Positions 17,242-25,502 of a stretch of 64,000 nucleotides of DNA are shown here, piece after piece. The position numbers and the translations under genes were made by a program. The stretch covers positions 2,536,501 through 2,600,500 of the forward strand of contig NZ_JAUCEU010000007.1 in NCBI RefSeq assembly GCF_030348765.1. Direction: 5' to 3'. The notes beneath the pieces were generated by a model. That model was not told the DNA's origin and made no database searches. It saw only the letters and a program-made list of their open reading frames with translations. The first letter of the stretch is position 1; every line of letters starts with the position of its first letter. This DNA comes from Neobacillus sp. CF12 (GTDB lineage: Bacteria; Bacillota; Bacilli; Bacillales; Cytobacillaceae).

Positions 17242-17752
17242 CTAGTTTCAGCTCCCTTCTTACTGCCAAAATTCCATTATGTACTCTTGATTTCACCGTT
17301 CCAGAGGATATTTTCATCCAAGCCCCAATCTCATCATAGGAGTATCCATAATAATGCTTAAGTACAATGGGCACCCGAACATCTACGGGTAATTTACCTA
17401 ATGCCTCCAAGGCATCGTTCCATTCCTCATTCCGGCTTTCAAAATGCCATTTTAACTTACGATAAACTTCTTCTTGTCCTTTCCATTGGATTTCTCTCTT
17501 TTGCTTTCTACATTGGTCTATATAGGCATTAGTAGCAATGGAAATCAGCCAAGTGGAAAATTTACTTTGACCATTATAAAGATGAATTTTTTGTATACAT
17601 TTTGCCATTGTTTCTTGTGCTAGTTCCTCTGCAATATCTGGATTCATTGTAATTTTCATTAAATATTTTACAAGGAATGGATAATTTTCTTTAAACAACA
17701 TGGCAAATGCAAGATGATCCCCTTCTTTGGCACTTTTTATTAACGGATCCAT
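17195..17752 (-). CDS. sigY: ECF sigma factor, SigY-like
   Basis: A 185-residue sigma-70 family protein. Region 2 (about 20-85) has LFKENYPFLVKYL and EELAQETMAKCIQKI; region 4 (about 125-175) has LPVDVRVPIVLKHYYGYSYD and the helix-turn-helix IGAWMKISSGTVKSRVHNG. There is no extra C-terminal domain. Downstream YxlC/YxlD-like membrane genes and a TGAACG-N15-CGTC promoter identify it as SigY-like. ATG 17752 is chosen; the adjacent GTG at 17755 also fits the GAGAGGAAA site. In B. subtilis SigY responds to nitrogen starvation and helps maintain the SPbeta prophage, which I only infer here. Confidence 0.75.
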   Translation of the reverse strand: MDPLIKSAKEGDHLAFAMLFKENYPFLVKYLMKITMNPDIAEELAQETMAKCIQKIHLYNGQSKFSTWLISIATNAYIDQCRKQKREIQWKGQEEVYRKLKWHFESRNEEWNDALEALGKLPVDVRVPIVLKHYYGYSYDEIGAWMKISSGTVKSRVHNGILAVRRELKLGEETEGRHTRKRTTK

Positions 17753-17805
17753 CACGCGTTTCCTCTCTTTCCCCCATCTACCCTCTTTTTGTCATTTATG
17801 TATTA

Positions 17806-17830
17806 GACGTGTATGTATACAATTCGTTCA
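17806..17830 (-). promoter_or_regulatory. ECF-type autoregulatory promoter of sigY
   Basis: On the minus strand TGAACG (17830-17825), 15 bases, CGTC (17809-17806). This matches the reported SigY-type pattern (TGAACG, CGTC) and implies self-activation. The start would be about 50 bases before the gene. Confidence 0.6.
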
Positions 17831-17854
17831 TGAAGTATTTAAATTGTATCACAA

Positions 17855-17878
17855 AAGGCGCGAATTTCTTCGCGCCTT
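17855..17878 (-). terminator. terminator of the PBP gene
   Basis: Perfect 10-bp arms AAGGCGCGAA/TTCGCGCCTT with a 4-base loop. The minus-strand tail is TTG plus T-rich sequence, 5 bases after the PBP stop. Confidence 0.8.
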
Positions 17879-17882
17879 CCTC

Positions 17883-19913
17883 TTAATAATTCAACTTAGG
17901 ACCGATTCTTTTCCAACGCTTTTCCCACTTTTCTTTTTGTCTTCGCCATTTTTCCTCCCATTTTTTTGCCCCGTCATTAAAATGTTCTTCCATACTTTTA
18001 CCTTTTTTGTCCTCCTCCTCCTTCTGCTTTTTATCAATTAACGTGTCAATATGCGGGACATCAAAGCTCGTTGCTGGAGTATCCTTTAATACTTCTTTCA
18101 TAACTTCGCGAAACACTATCGCTGCTCCCGCACTGCTTGTTGTTTTCAAGTAATGTTTTTCATCAGTTTTATCGTACCCTACCCACACCACACCAACTAG
18201 TTGTGGTGTGTAGCCTACAAACCATTGATCTTTTACACCTTTAACTCCTTCAATTGGCACTTGTGTTGAGCCTGTTTTTCCAGCAATTTCTCTTCCTGGT
18301 ATTCGAGCTGTTTTTCCGGAACCATGTTCAACAACGCCAAGAAGCATCGTGTTGATCTGATCTGTCACATTTTTTGATGTGACTCTTTCCTTTTTTTCCT
18401 TCCACTGGGCAACTGTATTTCCCTCTGCATCCACTATTTTTTTTATTACATGTGCTTTAATCCGAACGCCATTATTCGGGAAGACAGAATAAGCCTCAGC
18501 CATTATCAATGGAGATACTCCTTCTTCTAATCCACCAAGTGCTAGTGATAGATTACGATCTCCCTTTTCTAGTGGTATACCAAATCGCTTGGTTGAATCT
18601 ATTCCTTTTTCAATCCCAATTTCGTTTAATAACCAAACTGCTGACACATTTTTTGAATCCTTCACTGCTTCATACATTGGCACTTCCCCAGCATACTCAT
18701 GATTGTAATTACGAGGTTCATATTCGCCAAAGCTCATTGGTTCATCCTTTAACATATCTGTTATTTTCCATCCATTTTCGAGTGCAGGTGTATAGACAGC
18801 AAGCGGTTTAATCGTGGAACCAGGCTGTGCCTTTAATCCCGTCGCACGGTTATAACCTCTAAAGGTATGCTCCCCTCGTCCACCAACAATTGCTCGAATG
18901 CCACCTGTTTTGGGATCAACTAATATGCTTCCGCTTTGGACAATTTGGTCGTTCCCCTTCGGAAATACACTCTCTTTTTGATAGGTATGTTCCAAGGCAT
19001 TCTGCATAGAAGGATCAAGTTCGGTATAAATTTGAAAACCGCCTGTTAGTAATTCATCCTGTGATAGATGGTATTCCTTAATCGCTTCTTCAAATACTTG
19101 ATCGACATAGTGAGGATACTTCCCGCGAAACGGATCGCCGCCTTTATTATTTAAGATTACTTTTTCATTTATGGCTTGCTCATATTGTGGAGTCGTAATA
19201 AAACCTTGATTCTTCATTTGTAATAAAACTAGATTTCTTCTTTGTGCGGCTTTTTCCATGTGATGATATGGATTTAATGCAGAAGGCGCTTTTATTATAC
19301 CTGCAAGCAAAGCAGATTCGCTTATTGATAAGTCCTTGACCTCCTTAGCAAAATAATTTCGGGCTGCATGCTTAATTCCCCAAGCACCATCACCAAAATA
19401 AATCTGGTTTAAATACATTTGAAGGATTTCTTGTTTGCTGTATTGTTTCTCAATTTTCATGGCTAAAAATACTTCATCTACTTTTCTCTTTAAGGTTTTC
19501 TGAGAGGTGAGCAATGTGTTTTTTGTTAATTGCTGTGTAATGGTACTTCCGCCCTCTACCATTCCACGAGCTTTTATATCCCGAATAAGTGCCCTTGTTA
19601 TACCGATATAATCAACACCGTGATGTTCATAAAATCGGTGATCCTCTATGGCAATGACTGCATTTTTCATTGAGTCGGGAACCTGACTAATGGAAATACC
19701 TTCATTTTTATTGGCTGATACTTTACTTGCAACCTCTCCATTCAAATCATAAAATACCGTGGCTTGAGGAAGTTCGTTCTTCAGTGAAGAAATATCCGCA
19801 TCCATCGAATAAGCATATAAAATGCCGAGAAAGCCCAAAACTAAAAGAGAAAACGAAAGAACCATCACTTGGTTCATATGCCATCGCTTCCAATTATTCA
19901 CTACCTTTTTCAT
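17883..19913 (-). CDS. class A penicillin-binding protein (PBP1A family, PbpF-like)
   Basis: The protein has 676 residues. A basic start and one membrane helix (about 16-35) are followed by the GT51 glycosyltransferase (IEDHRFYEHHGVD near 92, EGGSTITQQLTKN near 120, QIYFGDGAWGI near 170). The transpeptidase domain has SxxK GSTIKPL near 365, SxN SKNVSA, and KTG as GKTGSTQ near 550. It polymerises and cross-links peptidoglycan at the outer membrane face. The Lys/Glu-rich C-terminal 50 residues are low complexity. The GT51 sequence looks closest to sporulation PbpF among the B. subtilis class A PBPs, but I cannot prove the orthologue. GGAGGCAGTT precedes the ATG. Confidence 0.88.
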   Translation of the reverse strand: MKKVVNNWKRWHMNQVMVLSFSLLVLGFLGILYAYSMDADISSLKNELPQATVFYDLNGEVASKVSANKNEGISISQVPDSMKNAVIAIEDHRFYEHHGVDYIGITRALIRDIKARGMVEGGSTITQQLTKNTLLTSQKTLKRKVDEVFLAMKIEKQYSKQEILQMYLNQIYFGDGAWGIKHAARNYFAKEVKDLSISESALLAGIIKAPSALNPYHHMEKAAQRRNLVLLQMKNQGFITTPQYEQAINEKVILNNKGGDPFRGKYPHYVDQVFEEAIKEYHLSQDELLTGGFQIYTELDPSMQNALEHTYQKESVFPKGNDQIVQSGSILVDPKTGGIRAIVGGRGEHTFRGYNRATGLKAQPGSTIKPLAVYTPALENGWKITDMLKDEPMSFGEYEPRNYNHEYAGEVPMYEAVKDSKNVSAVWLLNEIGIEKGIDSTKRFGIPLEKGDRNLSLALGGLEEGVSPLIMAEAYSVFPNNGVRIKAHVIKKIVDAEGNTVAQWKEKKERVTSKNVTDQINTMLLGVVEHGSGKTARIPGREIAGKTGSTQVPIEGVKGVKDQWFVGYTPQLVGVVWVGYDKTDEKHYLKTTSSAGAAIVFREVMKEVLKDTPATSFDVPHIDTLIDKKQKEEEDKKGKSMEEHFNDGAKKWEEKWRRQKEKWEKRWKRIGPKLNY

Positions 19914-20014
19914 AACTGCCTCCTAAAATGGAAAAATACGAGATGAAGGACATCATTTTCTTTTTCCCTAAAAAGGGAAAAATTAACCATTTATTGGATA
20001 TAAAAAGAAAAAAA

Positions 20015-20036
20015 CAATCGAGTTATGAGTCGATTG
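20015..20036 (-). terminator. terminator of the Xre-family regulator gene
   Basis: CAATCGA and TCGATTG arms with an 8-base loop, followed on the minus strand by TTTTTTTC, 14 bases after the stop codon. Confidence 0.8.
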
Positions 20037-20049
20037 CTTGTTTTATACC

Positions 20050-20505
20050 TTATTCATTTTTTGTTAATTCCTTAAAACGTATTTTCGATTGTTTTTCATC
20101 AAAACTACTATAGATCCGATAATGTTTATCATCCAAAATTCGAAAATGCTTGCTTAGAATATTTTGCTGAAGGATAAGTCCGTTTTTTCTAGAGACTTCA
20201 CGCCACCAAATTCGTCCTCCAAATGTTTTCATTCTCCGATAGTCTATTCCTTCCCGCGCAACTGTCTCCAAAACTTCAAGTGGTTCATTCCCAAATAAAA
20301 ACTGAACACTTTCCGTTTCTCTAAATAAAGCACAAATTGTGACAACAGTAGACCAGCCCGCTAGAACTCTCCCTTTTTCAATCTGAACCAAGGTTTTCTT
20401 TGATACACCAATGATTTCTGCCATTTTATCCTGGGTATACCCTGCTTCTGTACGAATTAATCGCAATTTATCTGAAACGAGCCTAATGATTTCTTCTCTA
20501 TTCAA
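20050..20505 (-). CDS. Xre-family transcriptional regulator
   Basis: This 151-residue protein has an N-terminal HTH_3 domain (about 4-58): LRLIRTEAGYTQDKMAEIIG, then VSKKTLVQIEKGR. The remaining 90 residues are basic and aromatic (GGRIWWREVSRKNGLILQQN) and unlike any domain I can name. The start is a TTG at 20505 with AAGGAAGGG 6 bases upstream; the in-frame TTG at 20523 would place that site inside the gene. The gene stands alone between the PBP and feo genes with its own terminator. Targets are unknown. Confidence 0.75.
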   Translation of the reverse strand: MNREEIIRLVSDKLRLIRTEAGYTQDKMAEIIGVSKKTLVQIEKGRVLAGWSTVVTICALFRETESVQFLFGNEPLEVLETVAREGIDYRRMKTFGGRIWWREVSRKNGLILQQNILSKHFRILDDKHYRIYSSFDEKQSKIRFKELTKNE

Positions 20506-20570
20506 TAAAAACCCTTCCTTCAATACCTATTAGTGTAATTTTACACAACTTCTATCATATTGAAAAGAAA

Positions 20571-20602
20571 AAAACTGCTAACGTCTTAAGGATAGCAGTT
20601 TT
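20571..20602 (-). terminator. terminator of the feo operon
   Basis: AAAACTGCTA and TAGCAGTTTT arms with a 12-base loop and a minus-strand TTTTTTTC tail. It lies 9 bases after the stop of the last feo gene. Confidence 0.85.
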
Positions 20603-20610
20603 CAAGGTTT

Positions 20611-20766
20611 TTATTTTGGTGGAATTCCACACTGGCTTTGACCCGAACAGGACTTTTCAAGATCACATGCCGCACATTTCCCTTTTTTCGATTTATTGAT
20701 AAATTTCACTAAAGCCCACGTGGCGTAACCAAAAATTGCAGCACCAATGATGAAATTCACTGCCAT
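20611..20766 (-). CDS. FeoB-associated Cys-rich membrane protein
   Basis: Fifty-one residues: one membrane helix (MAVNFIIGAAIFGYATWALV), a basic linker, then CAACDLEKSC and SQCG Cys motifs. This is the usual design of the small FeoB-associated Cys-rich proteins of Firmicutes, which replace FeoC and may bind iron or an Fe-S cluster. The ATG at 20766 has AAGGTGAT just upstream and lies 18 bases after the feoB stop, so it is the third gene of the operon. Confidence 0.85.
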   Translation of the reverse strand: MAVNFIIGAAIFGYATWALVKFINKSKKGKCAACDLEKSCSGQSQCGIPPK

Positions 20767-20784
20767 AAGATCACCTTCCTAATC

Positions 20785-22791
20785 TTAGACTAATCCAAAC
20801 AGTATCCCGCCCTGATAAATGACCAAACATAAAATATAGGCAATAAATAAGGCGTAAAGCATTGAAAAGGCAGTCCATTTTCTTGAACCTGTTTCTTTAT
20901 AAATCGTTGCAGCGGTTGCTAAACACGGAATATATACTAATATAAAAACCATAAAGCTATAGGCAGCAAGCGGTGTGTAGTAATTACTTAGTAACCCTTG
21001 CAGGCTCGCATTTTCAGGCACAAAGTAAATAATATTCATAGTTGAAATAATTGCTTCTTTTGCTAAAAATCCTGTAATTAATGATGCTGCTGCCTGCCAT
21101 GTTCCAAATCCAATTGGCTCTAACAGTGGTGCAAACAAATTCCCTATCGCAGCTAAAAAGCTATCGTCCATATTCACTTTTAATCCACTGGGTCCAGCAT
21201 ACGATAACAACCAAATAAATACAGAGCCAGCAAAAATAAATGTTCCTGCTTTTCTTACAAAACCCTTTCCCTTATCCCAGGTACTTCTCCATAATGATTG
21301 AAATTGAGGCAGTCGATACGGTGGCAGTTCAATTACGAAAAGCGATGTTTCTGATTTTAATAATGTTTTCGTGAATATTTTCGCTAGAATTAATGCAATC
21401 ACGATTCCAAGAACATATAGACTTAATACAACAAGGGCTTTATGGCCGACAAAAAATGCTCCAACAAATAATGCATAAACCGGTAAACGTGCAGAGCATG
21501 ACATTAATGGTGTAAGTAATATGGTCATTAGTCTCTCACGTGGTGTTTCGATCGTTCTTGCAGCCATAATACCAGGTACATTACAACCAAATCCGATCAT
21601 CATGGGAATAAATGCCTTTCCATTTAGCCCAACAGACTCCATAATCCGATCCATTACTAAGGCAACCCTAGCCATATAACCAGAATCCTCTAAAAGTGAA
21701 ATAAAAAAGAAAAGAATAAAAATCTGAGGAACAAAAACTAGTACGCCGCCGACACCCGCTATTAGTCCTTCAATTATTAATGCATGTATAAAGTCTGAAG
21801 CGTTGATCGTGCTAAGAAATGTTACAATACCTGTTGTTACTGGGCCAGTTAGTATTCCATCCAGAACGTCAGAAAGTGGCGTCCCCAGCCAATCAAAGGT
21901 CAGCATAAACATTAAATACATACATATTAAGAAAATCGGCATTCCTAAATAACGATTCGTTACGATTGAATCAATCTTTTCTGACATTGGTTCAACTGTA
22001 CGCACCTTTTGAACAGAAGCCGCCAGGATTATTTCTATTACTTCTTTCCTTTTCACATATATATAGTTTGTCAGCGATTTCACATGGTTATTTTCTTGGA
22101 TGACTTCAGACTCTAAATGAGAGATTAGTGATTCTAATTGACTTGGTTTGATAAGGTTAGAAAGATAATTTTTTACGTATTCATTTCCCTCAAACAGTTG
22201 AATGGCAAGCCACCTAGGTGAATGTTCTGTTTTCCCTATTAATTCAATACTTAATTTGGTTATAGCGTCTTCGATTGTTTTTCCATAGTAAACATGTTTT
22301 TTTACCTTTGAATGATTCGAACTTGTTGAAATGACCTCAATTAAGCGATCGCAGCCTTTACCGCTCCTTGCTACCACGGGAACGACTGGTACTCCTAAAA
22401 TCCCGGATAGTTTTTCCGCATCAATTTGAACACCTCGATTATTCGCGACATCGATCATGTTTAAACCGATTAATGCTGGTTTCTCATACTCAAGGAGCTG
22501 TAAGGTTAAGTGTAAATTGCGTTCTATTTGAGAAGCATCCAGTATATTGAGCAGTCTATCAACTGGCCCCTCTAAGAAAAAAGAAGTAACAATCCCTTCA
22601 TCCTTTGATAATGGATTGAGTGAATAAACCCCAGGTAAATCAATTAATCTTCCTATATTATTCTTAAAAACTCCAACTTTCTTTTCAACAGTTACTCCGC
22701 TCCAGTTGCCAACATACTCATAGGACCCTGTTAGGTTATTAAACAATGAAGTTTTTCCTGTATTCGGGTTTCCAATAAGGGCAATTTCCAT
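20785..22791 (-). CDS. feoB: ferrous iron transporter FeoB
   Basis: A 668-residue GTPase-permease. The N-terminal G domain has G1 GNPNTGKTS, G3 DLPG (IDLPGVYSL), and G4 NMID (LNMIDVANN); a helical linker follows, then about 8-9 membrane helices containing the gate motifs GCNVPGIMAAR and SCSARLPVYAL. It imports Fe(II) across the cytoplasmic membrane. The ATG shares one base with the feoA stop (TAATG), indicating coupling. A Fur box precedes the operon. It is somewhat shorter than E. coli FeoB but normal for Bacilli. Confidence 0.95.
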   Translation of the reverse strand: MEIALIGNPNTGKTSLFNNLTGSYEYVGNWSGVTVEKKVGVFKNNIGRLIDLPGVYSLNPLSKDEGIVTSFFLEGPVDRLLNILDASQIERNLHLTLQLLEYEKPALIGLNMIDVANNRGVQIDAEKLSGILGVPVVPVVARSGKGCDRLIEVISTSSNHSKVKKHVYYGKTIEDAITKLSIELIGKTEHSPRWLAIQLFEGNEYVKNYLSNLIKPSQLESLISHLESEVIQENNHVKSLTNYIYVKRKEVIEIILAASVQKVRTVEPMSEKIDSIVTNRYLGMPIFLICMYLMFMLTFDWLGTPLSDVLDGILTGPVTTGIVTFLSTINASDFIHALIIEGLIAGVGGVLVFVPQIFILFFFISLLEDSGYMARVALVMDRIMESVGLNGKAFIPMMIGFGCNVPGIMAARTIETPRERLMTILLTPLMSCSARLPVYALFVGAFFVGHKALVVLSLYVLGIVIALILAKIFTKTLLKSETSLFVIELPPYRLPQFQSLWRSTWDKGKGFVRKAGTFIFAGSVFIWLLSYAGPSGLKVNMDDSFLAAIGNLFAPLLEPIGFGTWQAAASLITGFLAKEAIISTMNIIYFVPENASLQGLLSNYYTPLAAYSFMVFILVYIPCLATAATIYKETGSRKWTAFSMLYALFIAYILCLVIYQGGILFGLV

Positions 22792-23015
22792 TAAAATCTC
22801 TCCACTTCTATTAAGCGCGCTTCATTACGACGAAGTCCAACACACTGTCCACATGATTCAATCATCACAGGTCCTCCAAAAGGCATCACACATTTGACGC
22901 AAACTTCTGACCCTTCTGTTATTCCTAGGTCCAGTAACCGTCGCTGTACCATTCGACCAACTTTTGATATATTTACGATTTTACCTTTCTCGCCCACCTT
23001 AAATGAACCGAACAT
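22791..23015 (-). CDS. feoA: FeoA, SH3-like partner of FeoB
   Basis: A 74-residue SH3-like domain protein (MFGSFKVGEKGKIVNISKVG, RRLLDLGITEGSEV, ARLIEVERF) typical of FeoA. It is a cytoplasmic partner thought to regulate FeoB. Four Cys residues (CVKC, CGQC) are present. ATG 23015 is preferred to the GTG at 23024 because AAGGGTGA is correctly spaced only for it. It leads the feoA-feoB-Cys-rich operon. Confidence 0.9.
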   Translation of the reverse strand: MFGSFKVGEKGKIVNISKVGRMVQRRLLDLGITEGSEVCVKCVMPFGGPVMIESCGQCVGLRRNEARLIEVERF

Positions 23016-23040
23016 CACGATCACCCTTACCTATGTTAAT

Positions 23041-23055
23041 TGAGAATGATTATCT
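23041..23055 (-). promoter_or_regulatory. Fur box upstream of feoA
   Basis: TGAGAATGATTATCT is a 7-1-7 inverted repeat differing from the Fur consensus TGATAATNATTATCA at two positions. It lies 26 bases before the feoA start, where Fur-Fe would block transcription. Confidence 0.75.
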
Positions 23056-23117
23056 TTATTTATAACCTCATTTTACCATTGAAGGATGGCTGATTTTGTG
23101 ACAAAAGTTCGAAAAAA

Positions 23118-23146
23118 AAATAGAAAAGTCACAGACTTTTCTATTT
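23118..23146 (-). terminator. terminator of thiT
   Basis: AAATAGAAAAGTC and GACTTTTCTATTT arms around ACA, with a minus-strand run of T, 7 bases after the thiT stop. Confidence 0.85.
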
Positions 23147-23152
23147 TTCAAC

Positions 23153-23728
23153 CTATATCATTTTTTTCGGTGCAGCACTAATGACAAGAATTACAACAAT
23201 GGCACTTACGATAAAGCTTGGGAGCATATAGGTTCCATTGTAAAGGAAGGAATAAACAGCAACTGGCTGTCCCTCAGGTGCATACTCGCCAAAAAACACA
23301 ATCCCTGATAGGACATGGGCAAGATAACGCAGGGCGCTTCCTAGAAACGTTCCTAATAGAACAAATGTAACCCAATTTCTTTTATTATTATTTGCAAGTG
23401 AATTCTTTACTTGTGAAGCAAAGATACCCGCTAAACCAACAACTGAAAAAGCAATTCCATAATCAATTATCCCTTGAAGCAATGTGTAAATTTGAGAAAA
23501 ACCAAGGATGAATTGAAGTAAGCCTAGTAAAAACCCAGATAAGATTCCTCCTTTTATCCCCCAACGAAATGACATTAAGAAGATTGGAATCATTGCGATT
23601 GATATCGAACCGCCTTGCGGCCAAATCTTAAAGGACAAAAGACCCGATATAAAATCTAACAAATAGGCTAGTGCTGAAAATACTGCTACTTCAACTAAAA
23701 ACAAGGTGTTATTACGTTTTTTCTCCAT
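23153..23728 (-). CDS. thiT: ThiT, thiamine-binding S component of an ECF transporter
   Basis: A 191-residue protein with six membrane helices. Recognisable ThiT/YuaJ features are the L1 segment FKIWPQGGSISIAMIPIFL near 34-52, GILSGFLLGLLQFILG near 60, and the C-terminal substrate region GEYAPEGQPVAVYSFLYNGTY near 148-168. It captures thiamine and works with the shared EcfAA'T module encoded elsewhere. A TPP riboswitch with terminator precedes it, which fixes the substrate class. AAAAGGGGAAACATG gives the ATG at 23728. Confidence 0.92.
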   Translation of the reverse strand: MEKKRNNTLFLVEVAVFSALAYLLDFISGLLSFKIWPQGGSISIAMIPIFLMSFRWGIKGGILSGFLLGLLQFILGFSQIYTLLQGIIDYGIAFSVVGLAGIFASQVKNSLANNNKRNWVTFVLLGTFLGSALRYLAHVLSGIVFFGEYAPEGQPVAVYSFLYNGTYMLPSFIVSAIVVILVISAAPKKMI

Positions 23729-23817
23729 ACATGTTTCCCCTTTTGTGTTTGTATTTTGGAGAACGTTCGATAGGTATACTCCTATAAATTAATATGGCGC
23801 CTTTAAAAACAAAAAAA

Positions 23818-23848
23818 CAATGCAGTCCGTTTTAGGATTGTCTGCATT
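23818..23848 (-). terminator. riboswitch-controlled terminator before thiT
   Basis: CAATGCAGACAATCC and GGACTGCATTG arms with a TTTTTTTG tail on the minus strand, about 90 bases before thiT and directly after the TPP aptamer. Confidence 0.85.
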
Positions 23849-23871
23849 GTTAGCTTTTAATAGTTGGCAAA

Positions 23872-23961
23872 CCACATCCCTACGCTAGCGTTAACTAACA
23901 GGTTCATAGGGTCAGAACTCGAACGTTCACTCTCAGCCGCCAAAAGCAGCTCCCCCTGTGG
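23872..23961 (-). promoter_or_regulatory. TPP (THI-box) riboswitch aptamer
   Basis: On the minus strand the thi-box blocks appear in order: CCACAGGGGGAGC, GGCTGAGAGTG, GACCCTATGAACCTG, GTTAACGCTAGCGTAGGGA, closing with TGTGG. CCACA/TGTGG form P1. Thiamine pyrophosphate binding would favour the following terminator and shut off thiT. Confidence 0.95.
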
Positions 23962-24086
23962 AAATATTTAATTCGTTTTCTCACTCGAATATACTATTTT
24001 TTTTATACTTTTACAAGGAAAAACTTCCATTCATGGTATAATCGAATTAACTATTCTTATTCGGCAATGCATAGGAGGATCCAGTG

Positions 24087-25220
24087 ATGTTATCTGAAGG
24101 ACGAACTGAGTTAATAGACTTTTTTGATAGAAATAGAGAGAGTTTGGTACGTGAGTGGGAAAATCAAATAGTAATATCTAACGGAGATCCCTATAAGGAA
24201 AAAATACGTCTCAATGGGATAGCTATATTTAATATTGTTCTATCTATGCATACCATGAGTGATCAAGAGTTGTTAGAGATTATACAAAAACACGCACTAG
24301 AAATTTCTGAAGAAAGAGCCCTCGCCAATATAAATATTGGAGACTTTGTTTATAATGTTAATCTTGGTAGAACTGTGTTATATAGTTACCTTAGTAAATC
24401 TGGTTTACAATGGTCCGACCTTCAGGAATCAATTAATAAGATAAATTACTGTTTTGATAAATTTCTCTATTATGCAGTGACCCATTATACAGAAGCAAAA
24501 AACAAAATCATTGAAGAAAAAACAATGTTTATTGATTCAACACATCAGGACCGTTTAACACTTCTCGGACAAATGACATCAAGTTTCATCCATGAATTTA
24601 GAAATCCACTTACGTCCATACAAGGGTTTATTCAACTTCTTAAGGCAGATTATCCTAATATGAAATATTTAGAAATTATTTCTAGTGAGTTAGAACAACT
24701 TAATTTTCGAATTTCGCAATTTTTACTTCTTTCAAAAAAAGAACTTATTGGAAAGGAAAAAGAACAGTTTCATCTTAATAAATTAATTGATGAAGTCTTA
24801 AATTTCTTATATCCTAGTATTCTTGACGGTAAAGTGAAGATTAAGAAAGAAATAGCAGATGAGATTACACTCTATGGATATGCTGATGAAATGCGACAAG
24901 TACTCATTAATATTATTTTTAATGCAATTGACGTATTAAACCATTACAGAAACCCTAATCCAACCATTGAGATCAAAAGCTATCTAGATAATAATACACA
25001 TGTTATTCTATCCATTTCCAATAATGGTCCAATGATTCCTTCTGAATTAAGTAAAACCATATTCGAGCCCTTTTTTACAACAAAAAAACTTGGTACGGGT
25101 CTCGGTCTATTTGTTTGCAAAGAAATCATTGAAAAACATAAAGGTGAACTAACTTGTTCTTCAACGCCAGAAATTACAATATTTACAATTAAATTACCTA
25201 TATCAGCGTCTCCTTTGTAG
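24087..25220 (+). CDS. soluble sensor histidine kinase, sporulation-kinase type
   Basis: The protein has 377 residues with no membrane helix. The N-terminal 150 residues resemble the HisK_N domain found in some Bacillus orphan kinases. HisKA follows with the phospho-acceptor in SFIHEFRNPLTSIQGFIQLL near 172, then HATPase_c with the N-box IIFNAIDVLNHY, G1-like SISNNGPMIP, and GTGLGLFVCKEIIEKH near 345. No response regulator is adjacent, as is usual for kinases feeding Spo0F, but that role is inferred. AGGAGG lies 8 bases before ATG 24087 (5 before GTG 24084). Confidence 0.85.
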   Translation: MLSEGRTELIDFFDRNRESLVREWENQIVISNGDPYKEKIRLNGIAIFNIVLSMHTMSDQELLEIIQKHALEISEERALANINIGDFVYNVNLGRTVLYSYLSKSGLQWSDLQESINKINYCFDKFLYYAVTHYTEAKNKIIEEKTMFIDSTHQDRLTLLGQMTSSFIHEFRNPLTSIQGFIQLLKADYPNMKYLEIISSELEQLNFRISQFLLLSKKELIGKEKEQFHLNKLIDEVLNFLYPSILDGKVKIKKEIADEITLYGYADEMRQVLINIIFNAIDVLNHYRNPNPTIEIKSYLDNNTHVILSISNNGPMIPSELSKTIFEPFFTTKKLGTGLGLFVCKEIIEKHKGELTCSSTPEITIFTIKLPISASPL

Positions 25221-25433
25221 GAGACGTTTATTTGCAATACTTATTTTTGAAAATTAATAATTTTCTGATTCATACTAACAGGACTTTTTTCATAAAATGT
25301 TTATACCCACTAATATACAAACTAGAACGTTTGACTGTACAGTTGTAATTGACTATAATTATTTTTAAATTTAGAATTCACAACAAATCTAATGATGGTA
25401 AAATCGTCATAACGAAATCCCTTTTGAATGTAA

Positions 25434-25497
25434 CGAGTTAATTTTTTTAAATTACTAGGAGGTGACTCCTTAACTCGTATTTAACGAGCTAAGGGAA
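25434..25497 (+). promoter_or_regulatory. switch-like RNA leader covering the CorC-gene ribosome binding site
   Basis: CGAGTTAA (25434-25441) can pair with TTAACTCG (25470-25477), with AGGAG-GTGA-CTCCT nested inside it. The same 3' strand instead forms CCTTAaCTCGT-ATTTA-ACGAGcTAAGG (25468-25494), whose last arm contains the AAGG of the ribosome binding site of the following TTG-start gene. The two folds exclude each other, which is the design of a translational switch. AGGAGGTGA itself has no start codon in reach. No known riboswitch class is recognised. Confidence 0.5.
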
Positions 25498-25502
25498 TTT
25501 AT

